From assembly GCF_016124325.1 (NCBI RefSeq), contig NZ_WGNY01000016.1, positions 62,001 through 126,000 of the forward strand: a DNA stretch of 64,000 nucleotides, read 5' to 3'. Below, one piece after another: positions 53,265 to 61,900 of the stretch. The notes under the pieces are model-generated. The model did no database searches, was not told where the DNA came from, and saw only the letters and a program-made list of their open reading frames with translations. The position numbers and the translations under genes were made by a program. Origin of the DNA: Phenylobacterium sp. (GTDB lineage Bacteria > Pseudomonadota > Alphaproteobacteria > Caulobacterales > Caulobacteraceae). Positions within the stretch are counted from its first letter, which is position 1, and every line of letters starts with the position of its first letter.

Positions 53265-53299
53265 GGCCGCCGCCCCGGTTCTCGCCGGGGGCGGCGGCC
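53265..53299 (+). terminator. GC hairpin after the third TBDR
   Basis: GGCCGCCGCCCCGG pairs with CCGGGGGCGGCGGCC (14 bp, one bulged G) over a TTCTCG loop, starting 7 bases past the stop. No U-run follows. Confidence 0.55.
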
Positions 53300-53427
53300 C
53301 CGGGCCCGAGGGGCCCCGCGAGACCGATCCGAAGGCGTCGGCCATGGAGAACGCCTGACGCGGGCCGGGCTTGCCCCCGTGCGGCGTCGGTTCGACAGTA
53401 TCCTCTCGCTGAAGGGGGAAGATCGAT

Positions 53428-54453
53428 ATGGCGCGTCTGGAGCACTACCGGATCCTGGGCGGGCTGGGCTCGCCCTACTCGATGAAGATGCGCGCGATCA
53501 TGCGCTATCGCCGCCTGCCGTACGTCTGGATCCAGATCAACGACAGTCACGACGAGGAACGGGCGCAGGTGAAGCCGGCGGTGATCCCGGTCATCCAGTA
53601 CCCGGACGGCAGCTACCACAACGACTCCACCCCGATGATCTACGACCTGGAGGCGCGCCATCCCGACGACCGCGGGATCGTGCCGCACGAGGTTGGCGAC
53701 GCCTTCCTGGCCTATCTGCTGGAGGACATGGCCGACGAGTGGGGCACCAAGCTGATGTTCCACTACCGCTGGTTCCTCGAGCGCGACCAGGTGCGGATGA
53801 GCGAGTGGCTGGCCTACGACAGGGCGATGGGCGGCGGCTTCGCCGGCATCAAGCAGTTCGCCGACTTCTTCCGCAGCCGCCAGGTGGGCCGCATGGCGCT
53901 GGTGGGCTGCACCCGGCAGAACGCGCCGGTCATCGAGGAGTCGGCCCGCCGCCTGGCGGCGATCTTCGAGGCCCATGTGCTGGAACGCCCGTTCCTGTTC
54001 GGCTCGCGCCCGTCGCTGGCCGAGTTCGGCTGGTACGGCCAGTTCTCGCAGCTCATCGTCGACCCGACGCCCAACGACCTGCTGCGCGAGATCGCGCCCT
54101 TCACGGTGCGCTGGCTGATGCACCTCGACGACGCCTCGGGCGTCGATGGCTCCTGGCGAAAGCCGGACGAGGCGCTGGCCCCGGCGGTGGAGAAGCTGCT
54201 GGCCTTCGCCGGCGAGGTCTATTTCCCGTTCCTGGAGGCCAATGCGCGAGCGTTGCGGGCGGGCGAGGAGACGTTCACCGTCGAGCTGCTGGGCAAGCCC
54301 TACACCCAGGGCGCGTTCAAGTATCAGGCGCGCTGCCTGGAGAGCCTGCGGCGCGCCTACGCCGACCTGCCGCCGGCCGTGCGGCCGCGGATCGACGCCA
54401 TGCTCTCAAAGGCCGGCGTCCTCGGCTTCCTGACAGCGTCGCAGCCGGCTTGA
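53428..54453 (+). CDS. Glutathione S-transferase-family protein
   Basis: A 341-residue GST-fold protein, longer than the typical 200-230. The N-terminal thioredoxin-like part has GGLGSPYSMKMRAIMRYR and VIPVIQYPDGSYHNDSTPMI (cis-Pro and Ser of the glutathione site). The C-terminal helical part is extended. A GGGGGAAGAT tract stands before the ATG. It may conjugate or dehalogenate an imported compound. Confidence 0.82.
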   Translation: MARLEHYRILGGLGSPYSMKMRAIMRYRRLPYVWIQINDSHDEERAQVKPAVIPVIQYPDGSYHNDSTPMIYDLEARHPDDRGIVPHEVGDAFLAYLLEDMADEWGTKLMFHYRWFLERDQVRMSEWLAYDRAMGGGFAGIKQFADFFRSRQVGRMALVGCTRQNAPVIEESARRLAAIFEAHVLERPFLFGSRPSLAEFGWYGQFSQLIVDPTPNDLLREIAPFTVRWLMHLDDASGVDGSWRKPDEALAPAVEKLLAFAGEVYFPFLEANARALRAGEETFTVELLGKPYTQGAFKYQARCLESLRRAYADLPPAVRPRIDAMLSKAGVLGFLTASQPA

Positions 54454-54488
54454 TTCAAGCCGACGGGGACGTGCTCTAGGATGGCGCC

Positions 54489-55295
54489 ATGAGTCGGACG
54501 CCGCCAAAGCCCAACGCCGCCCAGATGGCCTCGCCCACCTACCAGCTGGCGGCGCTCGACCGCGACTTCCTGCTGGGCGACTCCATGCGCGGAGTGCGCT
54601 TCCTGCTGGAGTTCGCCAAGGCGGACGAAGGCCTGCGCCGCTGGGGAGTCGCTTCGACCATCGTGGTGTTCGGCAGTGCGCGCGTCCGCGAGGACGGGCC
54701 CGAGCCGCAAGCCCGGTGGTACGCGGCCGCCCGCGAGTTCGGCGCCATCGCCTCGCAGCGGGGCGGGGCGCTGCTGACCGATCATGCGCCGCGTCACAAC
54801 GTGATCATGACCGGCGGCGGCTCGGGCGTGATGGGGGCGGCCAACCGCGGCGCGGCCGACGTGGGCGCGCCGTCGATCGGCATGAACATCACCCTGCCGC
54901 ACGAGCAGGAACCCAATCCCTGGACGACGCCCGAACTCACGTTCCGCTTCCACTACTTCGCCATGCGCAAGATGCACCTGGCGATGCGGGCCTCGGCGCT
55001 GGTGGTGTTCCCGGGCGGGTTCGGCACCTTCGACGAGCTGTTCGAGATCCTGACGCTGCGCCAGACCGAGAAGGCGCCGCCGATCCCGATCGTGCTGTTC
55101 GACGAGGGCTACTGGCGATCGATCGTCAACTTCGAAGGCATGGTGAAGGCCGGGGTGATCGCCGAGAAGGACCTGGCGCTCTTCCGCTTCGCCGAGACCG
55201 CGGAGGCCGCCTGGCAATGCCTGCTCGCGGGCGGCCTGAAGCCCTACGGACCGCCGCCGGGGCGGCCGCGGTCCGATCCGCTCGATCCCGGCTGA
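54489..55295 (+). CDS. LOG-family protein (putative nucleotide phosphoribohydrolase)
   Basis: A 268-residue Rossmann-fold protein. GSARVREDG near 62, TGGGSGVMGAANRGA near 108 and FPGGFGTFDELFE near 174 (PGGxGTxxE) are the LOG signatures. Enzymes of this group release the base from AMP or cytokinin ribotides. It lies 35 bases after the GST gene, so perhaps cotranscribed. Confidence 0.87.
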   Translation: MSRTPPKPNAAQMASPTYQLAALDRDFLLGDSMRGVRFLLEFAKADEGLRRWGVASTIVVFGSARVREDGPEPQARWYAAAREFGAIASQRGGALLTDHAPRHNVIMTGGGSGVMGAANRGAADVGAPSIGMNITLPHEQEPNPWTTPELTFRFHYFAMRKMHLAMRASALVVFPGGFGTFDELFEILTLRQTEKAPPIPIVLFDEGYWRSIVNFEGMVKAGVIAEKDLALFRFAETAEAAWQCLLAGGLKPYGPPPGRPRSDPLDPG

Positions 55296-55298
55296 AGC

Positions 55299-55805
55299 CT
55301 ACTTGCCGGCGACGCTGCCGGCGATGGAGCCGGCGACCTCCGAGGCCATCTTGATCTGGGCCGCGCGGTCCTCGATCTCGTAGCGGTCGGCGATCCAGTT
55401 GAAGTCGGTGTAGGCCACCCAGACCTTCCCGGCCGCGTCCTGGGTGACCAGGATCCGCACCGGCCAGTCGAGCCCGGCGTAGGGGTTCGAGGTCAGGAAC
55501 TGCGCGCCCAGCGGCGGATTGCCGAACAGCAGCAGCTTGGAGGGCCGCAGGTCGATCTTGGCGCCGGCGGCGAGCTGGGCCTGGTCGATCTCGGTGAAGA
55601 ACTGGATGCCCTTGGCGGCGATGTCGGCCTTGATGCGGGCCACGGTGTCGTCGAAGCCGTAGGCGCTGGCGACGCGGACGACGCCCTGGGCGTGAGGCTC
55701 CACGACGACGGCGGGGTCGGCCACGGCGGCGGTCGCGGTGGCGCACAGCGCCAGGCTGACGCCGGCGGCCAGCGCCATGAGGGACTGACGGGCGATGCGG
55801 GTCAT
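55299..55805 (-). CDS. Exported DUF302 protein
   Basis: A 168-residue protein with a signal peptide ending near AAVADP and a DUF302 domain (GFDDTVARIKADIAAKGIQFF, then LLFGNPPLGAQFL). ATG at 55805 has AAAGGA upstream and overlaps the patatin stop as ATGA. DUF302 has a Tim-Tom-like small fold of unknown activity, and often accompanies redox or stress genes. Confidence 0.85.
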   Translation of the reverse strand: MTRIARQSLMALAAGVSLALCATATAAVADPAVVVEPHAQGVVRVASAYGFDDTVARIKADIAAKGIQFFTEIDQAQLAAGAKIDLRPSKLLLFGNPPLGAQFLTSNPYAGLDWPVRILVTQDAAGKVWVAYTDFNWIADRYEIEDRAAQIKMASEVAGSIAGSVAGK

Positions 55806-56989
55806 TGCTCTATTCCTTTGGGGTCGATGTCTTCGTTCATCTGGCCTGCCGTCGCCTCGTGGAGGATGATCCCGTCCATGGGGTCGACGCAGTGGGTCCA
55901 GGGACTCTTGGCGAGAACGCGGGCGGTGTCGGCGTAGCCGGCGTCCCAGCGGGACCTGATGCCGCCGGGGCTGAAGTCGATGTCCTTCGAGTGGTTCTCG
56001 CCCGCCAGCGGCGGCGCCAGCAGTCGGATCACATGCATCTGGGTTCGGCAGCCGTAGGCGGCCAGCGCGCCGACCTCGTTGGTCGCCAGGGCCTCGGGCG
56101 GCAGCCGCCGGGTCAGTTCGGCGATCACGTGGCGCAGCTTGTGGATCTGCTTCTGCCTCGCGATGTGGGTGATCGCCCGACTCGAGTACTGCAGGTCCTT
56201 CTGGCGCGACAGCACGCTCCAGATGGAGTCGGGCTCGGGGCCGCTCGGCGACCACATGTGCACGGCGAAGACCACGCCCGATCGGCGCGGATTGTCGTCG
56301 AAAACGGCCTCGACGGGCGTGTTGGAAAGGATACCGCCGTCCCAGTAGAGCTCGCCGTCGATGCGGACGGCGGGAAAGGCCGGCGGCAGGGCGCCCGAGG
56401 CCATCACGTGGCGCACGGTCAGAACGTCTTCGCGGCTGTCGAAATAGCGCATTTCGCCGGTCTGGACGTTGGCGGCGCCCACGGTCAGCCGGGGACGCCC
56501 TGCGTTCAGGAGTTTGGGATCGAGGAGCTCGCCGAGCGTCCGCTCGAGAGGCTCCGTGGAATAGTAGCCGGCCAGCTCGGATCCGAGCGGCGTCTGCATC
56601 CCCAGGAAGGCCCAGGGATTGGGGCGGAAGAAGGCGTCGAGGCCGCCGGCCACGGTCATGGCATTGGCGGCGAGCTGGCCCGCGCCGGGGATCATGCCGG
56701 CGAACTGGACGGCGCGGGAATGGGTCATGCGCTTCCAGAACTCGCGCATGCGCTCTAGCCGCTCGGCCGGCGGGCTGCCGGCGATCAGGGCGGCGTTGAT
56801 CGCCCCGATCGAGGTGCCGATCACCCAGTCGGGCTCGACGCCGGCTTCCTGCAGGGCCTGGTAGACGCCGGCCTGGTAGGCGCCCAGCGCCCCGCCGCCC
56901 TGGAACACCAGGACGACCTGGCCCAGCACGCTCTTGTCGAGGGCGGCCTTGTCGATCTTCGGCTTGGTCTTTTCGGCGGCGCTGTTCAT
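55802..56989 (-). CDS. Patatin-like phospholipase
   Basis: A 395-residue lipid acyl hydrolase. GGGALGAY (31-38) is the oxyanion hole, GTSIG holds nucleophile S60, and DGG near 217 holds the catalytic Asp. The C-terminal ~130 residues (SRAITHIARQKQIHKLRHVI onward) match the DUF3734 extension seen with bacterial patatins. No signal peptide. Coupled by a 4-base overlap with the DUF302 gene. Confidence 0.9.
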   Translation of the reverse strand: MNSAAEKTKPKIDKAALDKSVLGQVVLVFQGGGALGAYQAGVYQALQEAGVEPDWVIGTSIGAINAALIAGSPPAERLERMREFWKRMTHSRAVQFAGMIPGAGQLAANAMTVAGGLDAFFRPNPWAFLGMQTPLGSELAGYYSTEPLERTLGELLDPKLLNAGRPRLTVGAANVQTGEMRYFDSREDVLTVRHVMASGALPPAFPAVRIDGELYWDGGILSNTPVEAVFDDNPRRSGVVFAVHMWSPSGPEPDSIWSVLSRQKDLQYSSRAITHIARQKQIHKLRHVIAELTRRLPPEALATNEVGALAAYGCRTQMHVIRLLAPPLAGENHSKDIDFSPGGIRSRWDAGYADTARVLAKSPWTHCVDPMDGIILHEATAGQMNEDIDPKGIEQ

Positions 56990-57209
56990 GCCGCCCTTGT
57001 CTCAGGCGCGGCCCTCGCCGGGAAATGTCGCTTGGCTAATCGGACGATGCGTTCCCTGCATCAGGCGCCGCTCTTCACGGGGGCGCATAGGATTAAACAG
57101 CAACGCGCCGCCTCAGTCCGACGCATGGCGTCGATAACTTTATGCGAATTCAGAAGAGGAGGGGCCGCTTCTACCTTCGCGTCATCGGACAACCCGAAGA
57201 GAGAAGACC

Positions 57210-57689
57210 ATGAAGCCCCTGCTGTTCGCCGCCGCCGCCCTGGCCGGCGCCCTTTCCGTCTCCAGCGCCGCCTTCGCCGCCGGCGCGGAATGCCCCGCCG
57301 ACCAGGTCCGCGCCAACGCCCGCACCACGGGTGAGATGACGCCGTCCAAGGTCACCGACAACGAGCTCGAAGCCCTCGCCCTCGGCGGCGAGATCAAGGG
57401 CCTGGACAACCGCCGCCTGCGCCTGCGCCGGCTGGTGATCCAGCCCGGCGGCGTGGTGCCGTGGCACAGCCACACCGACCGTCCGGCGCTGCTGATGACG
57501 CTCTCCGGCGAGATCACCGAGTACCGCTCGAGCTGCGCCGTCGGCATCACCCACAAGGCCGGCGACGTCACCCCCGAGAAGAAAGGCGTCAGCCACTGGT
57601 GGAAGAACAACGGCAAGGTTCCCGCCGTGATCATCGCCGCCGACATCAAGAACGACGGCGAGCCCGCGGCCGCCGCCGACATGATGTGA
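57210..57689 (+). CDS. Exported cupin-domain protein
   Basis: A 159-residue protein with a signal peptide ending AAFAAG and one cupin domain: PGGVVPWHSHTDRPALLMTLSGEI (metal His pair) and KGVSHWWKN (third His). Divergent from the patatin gene across 220 bases in which I see no clear promoter. Function unknown. Confidence 0.82.
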   Translation: MKPLLFAAAALAGALSVSSAAFAAGAECPADQVRANARTTGEMTPSKVTDNELEALALGGEIKGLDNRRLRLRRLVIQPGGVVPWHSHTDRPALLMTLSGEITEYRSSCAVGITHKAGDVTPEKKGVSHWWKNNGKVPAVIIAADIKNDGEPAAAADMM

Positions 57690-57740
57690 GTCCCCCGCGG
57701 CGCCGCCCTATCCCCCGCCCACGGCGCGCCGCGACGGCCT

Positions 57741-57806
57741 GAGGCCCATTGCCCCACAGGGGCCTCGGCTCCGCATTCGCCGGCCCTCCCCAGGGTCGGC
57801 GAATGC
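57741..57806 (+). terminator. Two hairpins downstream of the cupin gene
   Basis: GAGGCCC/GGGCCTC (57741-57766) is followed by GCATTCGCCG/CGGCGAATGC (57773-57782 with 57797-57806), then CCCCTCTTC. They lie between the cupin stop and the MFS start. Confidence 0.5.
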
Positions 57807-57878
57807 CCCCTCTTCAACACGGATGGCCGGGTCGCGCGAGCGCACGCCCTTCCGCATGGCCGCGCCCCGGAGACACCC

Positions 57879-59090
57879 ATGACCGCTTCCGAACCCCGCG
57901 CCATGGCGCGGGGCATGCTGATCGGACTGATCGGCTTCCTGACCCTCGTCGACCTCTTCGCCGCCCAGGCCATCCTGCCGACCCTGGCGAAGATGTACGC
58001 CGTCGCCCCGTCGGCCATGGGGGTGGCGGTCAACGCCTCGACCATCGGCATGGCGGCCGCGGGCCTCGTGGTGGCCCTGGTGAGCCACCGGCTGCCGCGC
58101 CGGGGTGGGATCTGGGTGAGCCTGGCGCTGCTGGCCATACCCACCGCCCTCCTGGCGCACGCGCCCGACCTGGCGACCTTCACCGCCCTGCGGATCGTGC
58201 AGGGCGTGTTCATGTCGGCCGCCTTCACCCTGACCATGGCCTATCTGTCCGAGCAGAACACGGGAGCGGCGACCGCCGGCGCCCTGGCCGCCTACATCAC
58301 CGGCAATGTCGCCTCGAACCTGGCGGGCCGGCTGGTTTCCTCGTCGGTGGCCGCTGTCGCCGGCGTAGCCGTCAACTTCTACGTCTTCGCGGCCTTGAAC
58401 CTGGCCGGCGCGGCGCTGGTCTTCCTCACCCTGACCGGCGCGCCCGCCATGGGCGTCGCGATGGGGGAGATGCGCCGTTCGGCGCTGGCGCGGATCGCCG
58501 CCCACTTCGGCAACCGCTGCCTGGTGGCCAGTTTCGGCATCGGCTTCTGCGTGCTGTTCGCCTTCCTGGGCACGTTCACCTACGTGAACTTCGTGCTGGC
58601 CGCGCCGCCGCTGTCGCTCAAGCCCATGGCGCTGGGCCTGGTCTATTTCGTGTTCCTGCCCTCGATGGTCACCACGCCCCTGGCCGGCGCCGTCGCCAGC
58701 CGGTTCGGACCCCGCCCCACGTTCTTCGCCTCCCTGGGCCTGGCCGTGGCCGGCCTGCCGCTGCTGCTGGCGGGCGCGATCGTCCCGGTGATCGCCGGCT
58801 TGACGATGGTTGGGGTGGGCACCTTCTTCGCCCAGGCGACGGCGACGGGCTTCGTCGGCCGCGCCGCCAGGACCGACCGGGCGGCCGCCAGCGGCATCTA
58901 CCTGGCCAGCTACTATCTCGGCGGGCTCGCCGGCGCCGCCGTGCTGGGCCAGGTCTACGACCGGCTGGGCTGGCCCGCCGCCGTGGCGGTGGTGGGTATC
59001 TCGCTGATCGCCGCCGCCGGCCTCGCCGCCCTCCTGCGCCCCGCCACCGCAGGCGCGCCCTCAGCGCGGATGGCCATCCAGGCGGCCTAG
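57879..59090 (+). CDS. MFS efflux-type transporter
   Basis: A 403-residue carrier with about 12 membrane segments of the YnfM/arabinose-efflux-like group (LVDLFAAQAILPTLAKMY, then VNASTIGMAAAGL, LRIVQGVFMSAAFTLTMAYLSE). It may export drugs or sugars. Single gene with its own start region; no regulator adjacent. Confidence 0.85.
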   Translation: MTASEPRAMARGMLIGLIGFLTLVDLFAAQAILPTLAKMYAVAPSAMGVAVNASTIGMAAAGLVVALVSHRLPRRGGIWVSLALLAIPTALLAHAPDLATFTALRIVQGVFMSAAFTLTMAYLSEQNTGAATAGALAAYITGNVASNLAGRLVSSSVAAVAGVAVNFYVFAALNLAGAALVFLTLTGAPAMGVAMGEMRRSALARIAAHFGNRCLVASFGIGFCVLFAFLGTFTYVNFVLAAPPLSLKPMALGLVYFVFLPSMVTTPLAGAVASRFGPRPTFFASLGLAVAGLPLLLAGAIVPVIAGLTMVGVGTFFAQATATGFVGRAARTDRAAASGIYLASYYLGGLAGAAVLGQVYDRLGWPAAVAVVGISLIAAAGLAALLRPATAGAPSARMAIQAA

Positions 59091-59135
59091 CGACGTCGAT
59101 GGGTGGCGTAGGGAAGATCGCTCGCCCCCCATATC

Positions 59136-59268
59136 CGTCATCCCGGACGCAGGGCGCGCAGCGGCCGGAGATCCGGGATCCAGCAGCCCCACCCTCGACG
59201 GGAATCGTCGTCACGGTCTGAGCGGCTGGGTCCCGGGTCTCCGCTGCGCTCCGCCCGGGATGACGCGG
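59136..59268. repeat. Palindromic intergenic repeat, family C
   Basis: CGTCATCCCGGACGCAGGGC and following bases are the approximate reverse complement of the right part ending GCTCCGCCCGGGATGACGCG, with arms of about 45 bases around a divergent centre. A single copy here; related in style to families A and B (all begin GTCAT-C/G-CCCGG). Lies between convergent MFS and esterase genes. Confidence 0.7.
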
Positions 59269-59282
59269 TGGGGGGCTGAGGC

Positions 59283-60863
59283 CTACTTCGCCGCGCGGGT
59301 CGCCGCGACGAGGTCGAGCCGGGTCTTCAGGGGGTCGGGGACGGCGGTGGCGCGGCCGTCCGGCCCGAACAGCATCAGCTCGTCCTGCGCCGGATCGTAC
59401 AGCGGCCAGGCGGGCAGGCCGGGGCCGTTCGGGTCGCCGGTCTTGGCGAAGTTGACCCAATAGGCCTGGATCGTGCGGGCGACCGCGCGGTCAGCCTCCG
59501 AGGCCTCGCCGGCGTGCTTGGCCGAGACCATGGCGATGTAGGGCGCGCCGTAGGTGTCGAACACATAGGGGATCTCGGAGGCATGGGCGGCGCCCTTGGG
59601 ATGCTCGGGCTTCAGCGCGTCGCCGACGTAGTCGAACCGGTACTCGTAGGCCGGCAGGCCATGGGCGGCGAACTCCGTGGCCACGAACCGCGCCGGCTCC
59701 AGCATCATCTGGTCCAGTCCCACCTTTGCGCGGATCTCCGGCAGCGCGCCGGTGGACTGCGGATCATAGGCGGCGAGCGCGGCCGCCCGGTCGGCGCCGA
59801 AGGGCGCGAGGAGCGCATCCAAGTTCGGCGCGAAGTTGAGGCCCAGGTCCGCGCCGTTGGCGCCGGCGATGATCGGCACGCCCGCGAACCGCCCGGCGCG
59901 ATAGGCGGTCTCCGGCGCTCCGGTCACGACCTTGCCGTCGGCCATCGGTCCCGAATAGGTGACCGGCCGCTGGAACAGGAAGGTGCGCATCGACAGCCCG
60001 CTCACCACCTTGTCGGCGGGCAGGGCGCGCAGGGCGGCCAGCGCCGCGGGGCCGTCGGTTTCGATCCCCTGCGAGCGGGCGAAAGCGACGCCGATCGCCT
60101 CGCCGCCGGCCAGGTCGGCCGTCGCGCCGAGCTGATCGCGGCCGCCGCCCGATTCCACGATAGCCCGATGGAAGAGGCCTTTCGCCATCGGCGAGGTCAG
60201 CAGGGTGTGGACCGAATAACCCCCGGCCGACTCCCCGAACACGGTGACGTTGGACGGGTCGCCTCCGAACGCGGCGATGTTGCGCTGGATCCACTGCAGC
60301 GCCGCGATCTGGTCCATGTAGCCGTAGTTCGCCATGGGCTCGTCGGGGTGTTCGGCGGTGAGGGCGGGATGGGCGAAGAAGCCGAAGCGGCCCAGCCGAT
60401 AGTTGATGCTGACGAAGACCAGGCCTCGGCGGGCGAAGGCGTCGCCCTGGTAGATCGCCGGTTGGGTGCCGCCGTTCACGAGGCCCCCGCCATAGATCCA
60501 CACCATCACCGGCAGCTTGCCCCGCGTGGCGTCGGCCGGGCGCCAGACATTGAGGAACAGGCAGTCTTCCGCGAGGTCGGTTCCCAGTCCCGGGTCGCCG
60601 GGAATCGGGCCCTGCAGGCAGTCCTTGCCGAGGGCGGCGGCGGATCGCACGCCGGACCACGCCGCCGGCCTCTGCGGCGGCCGCCAGCGGAGATCGCCCA
60701 CCGGCGCGGCGGCGAACGGCACGCCCTTGAACGCGAGGACCCCGTCGCTGGCGACACCCTGAAGGCGGCCCGTCTCCACCCGTACGACGGTCGGCGTCGG
60801 GGCGGCCTGGGCCGCCGCGCAAATCAGGGCCGCGCAAAGGGCCCATGCGATCCTTTGAAACAT
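59283..60863 (-). CDS. Exported type-B carboxylesterase
   Basis: A 526-residue esterase with a signal peptide ending AAAQA. FGESAGGYS holds nucleophile S212, EDCLFLNVWRP is the family signature, and AAHASEIPYVF near 448 holds the catalytic His; a Glu lies between. ATG at 60863 has GGGAA upstream; the longer frame is not supported. Acts on carboxylic esters outside the cytoplasm. The LysR gene just upstream is a candidate regulator. Confidence 0.9.
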   Translation of the reverse strand: MFQRIAWALCAALICAAAQAAPTPTVVRVETGRLQGVASDGVLAFKGVPFAAAPVGDLRWRPPQRPAAWSGVRSAAALGKDCLQGPIPGDPGLGTDLAEDCLFLNVWRPADATRGKLPVMVWIYGGGLVNGGTQPAIYQGDAFARRGLVFVSINYRLGRFGFFAHPALTAEHPDEPMANYGYMDQIAALQWIQRNIAAFGGDPSNVTVFGESAGGYSVHTLLTSPMAKGLFHRAIVESGGGRDQLGATADLAGGEAIGVAFARSQGIETDGPAALAALRALPADKVVSGLSMRTFLFQRPVTYSGPMADGKVVTGAPETAYRAGRFAGVPIIAGANGADLGLNFAPNLDALLAPFGADRAAALAAYDPQSTGALPEIRAKVGLDQMMLEPARFVATEFAAHGLPAYEYRFDYVGDALKPEHPKGAAHASEIPYVFDTYGAPYIAMVSAKHAGEASEADRAVARTIQAYWVNFAKTGDPNGPGLPAWPLYDPAQDELMLFGPDGRATAVPDPLKTRLDLVAATRAAK

Positions 60864-60937
60864 TCGTTCCCGCCCTGACGGCCCCTGATCCGGCCTTGGC
60901 CGCGAGCATGGAGACCGGCGGACGGGATGGGCAACCC

Positions 60938-61870
60938 CTATTCGACCGTCTCGAGCAGCTCCTCGCCGCCGCCCCGCATCGGTTCGAACTGGCCCTGCGG
61001 CCACTTGAACGCCCGGGCCTGCTGGACGAAGGCGCCGACGGCGGGGGAGTGGGGGCGGCCGCGCACGCTCACCAGCATGATGGTGCGCACGAACTCGGGG
61101 TCGACGAGGCGGCGGGTCACCAGGCCCGGGTCGGTGACGCTGAGCTCGGGGAAGAAGCCGAACCCGAGGCCGGCCTTGATCATTCCCTGCACCCAGTCGT
61201 CGCGCTCGGACGAGAAGACCTGCTTCCAGCGCACGCCCTGCTCACGCAACTGGCGGCGGGCGAAGTCGTAGTATTCGCAGTTGGCGCGGTTGACGTAGGT
61301 GTGGTCGTGGGTGTCGCGGCAGGTGACGACGTTCTTCTGCGCCAGCGGATGTTCCGACGGCACGGCGATCACGAACCGCTCCTGGAACAGCGGCAGGGCG
61401 TGGAAGCGCACGTCGGGGCCTTCGGGCAGGCCGAAGAGCGCCAGGTTCAGATCGCCCTTCGAGAGCATCTCCATCAACTGGTCCGAACCCTCGTCGGTGA
61501 CCTCCAGTTCGACGTTGGGATGCGCCAGGCGGAACTGGACGATCAGGTCCGAGATCATCGCCGGTCCGATGGTGCACATCACCCCGATGCGCAGGGTGAC
61601 GTTGTCGAGCTTCTTCAGGCTGCGTGCCTGGGCCTTGGCGGCCTCGGTCTGCGCGTGGATCTGCTCCAGGTAGGGCAGCATCATCCGGCCCAGCTCGGAG
61701 AGATGGGTGTTCTGGCGCTCGCGGTGGAACAGCGGCCCGCCCAACTCGGCTTCGAGCTGCTGGATGGCGCGGGTCAGCGCCGGCTGGCTCACGTTCGACT
61801 GTTCGGCCGCGCGCGTAAAATTGAGCGTCCTCGCGAGGGCGAGGAAGTAGCGGACCTGTTGCATCTCCAT
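60938..61870 (-). CDS. LysR-family transcriptional regulator
   Basis: A 310-residue regulator. The helix-turn-helix is LNFTRAAEQSNVSQPALTRAI (17-37); the effector domain has IGVMCTIGPAMISDLI and GLGFGFFPE. It lies 74 bases upstream of the esterase and 30 bases after the NADH dehydrogenase, all on one strand. Target genes unknown. Confidence 0.9.
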   Translation of the reverse strand: MEMQQVRYFLALARTLNFTRAAEQSNVSQPALTRAIQQLEAELGGPLFHRERQNTHLSELGRMMLPYLEQIHAQTEAAKAQARSLKKLDNVTLRIGVMCTIGPAMISDLIVQFRLAHPNVELEVTDEGSDQLMEMLSKGDLNLALFGLPEGPDVRFHALPLFQERFVIAVPSEHPLAQKNVVTCRDTHDHTYVNRANCEYYDFARRQLREQGVRWKQVFSSERDDWVQGMIKAGLGFGFFPELSVTDPGLVTRRLVDPEFVRTIMLVSVRGRPHSPAVGAFVQQARAFKWPQGQFEPMRGGGEELLETVE

Positions 61871-61900
61871 GGCGGAGTCCCCCCGGAACCCTCGAAATAT

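Noticed and set aside
51105..53345. Minus-strand open frame of 746 codons opposite the third TBDR
   Set aside because: Antisense shadow; the plus strand has the clear TBDR features.
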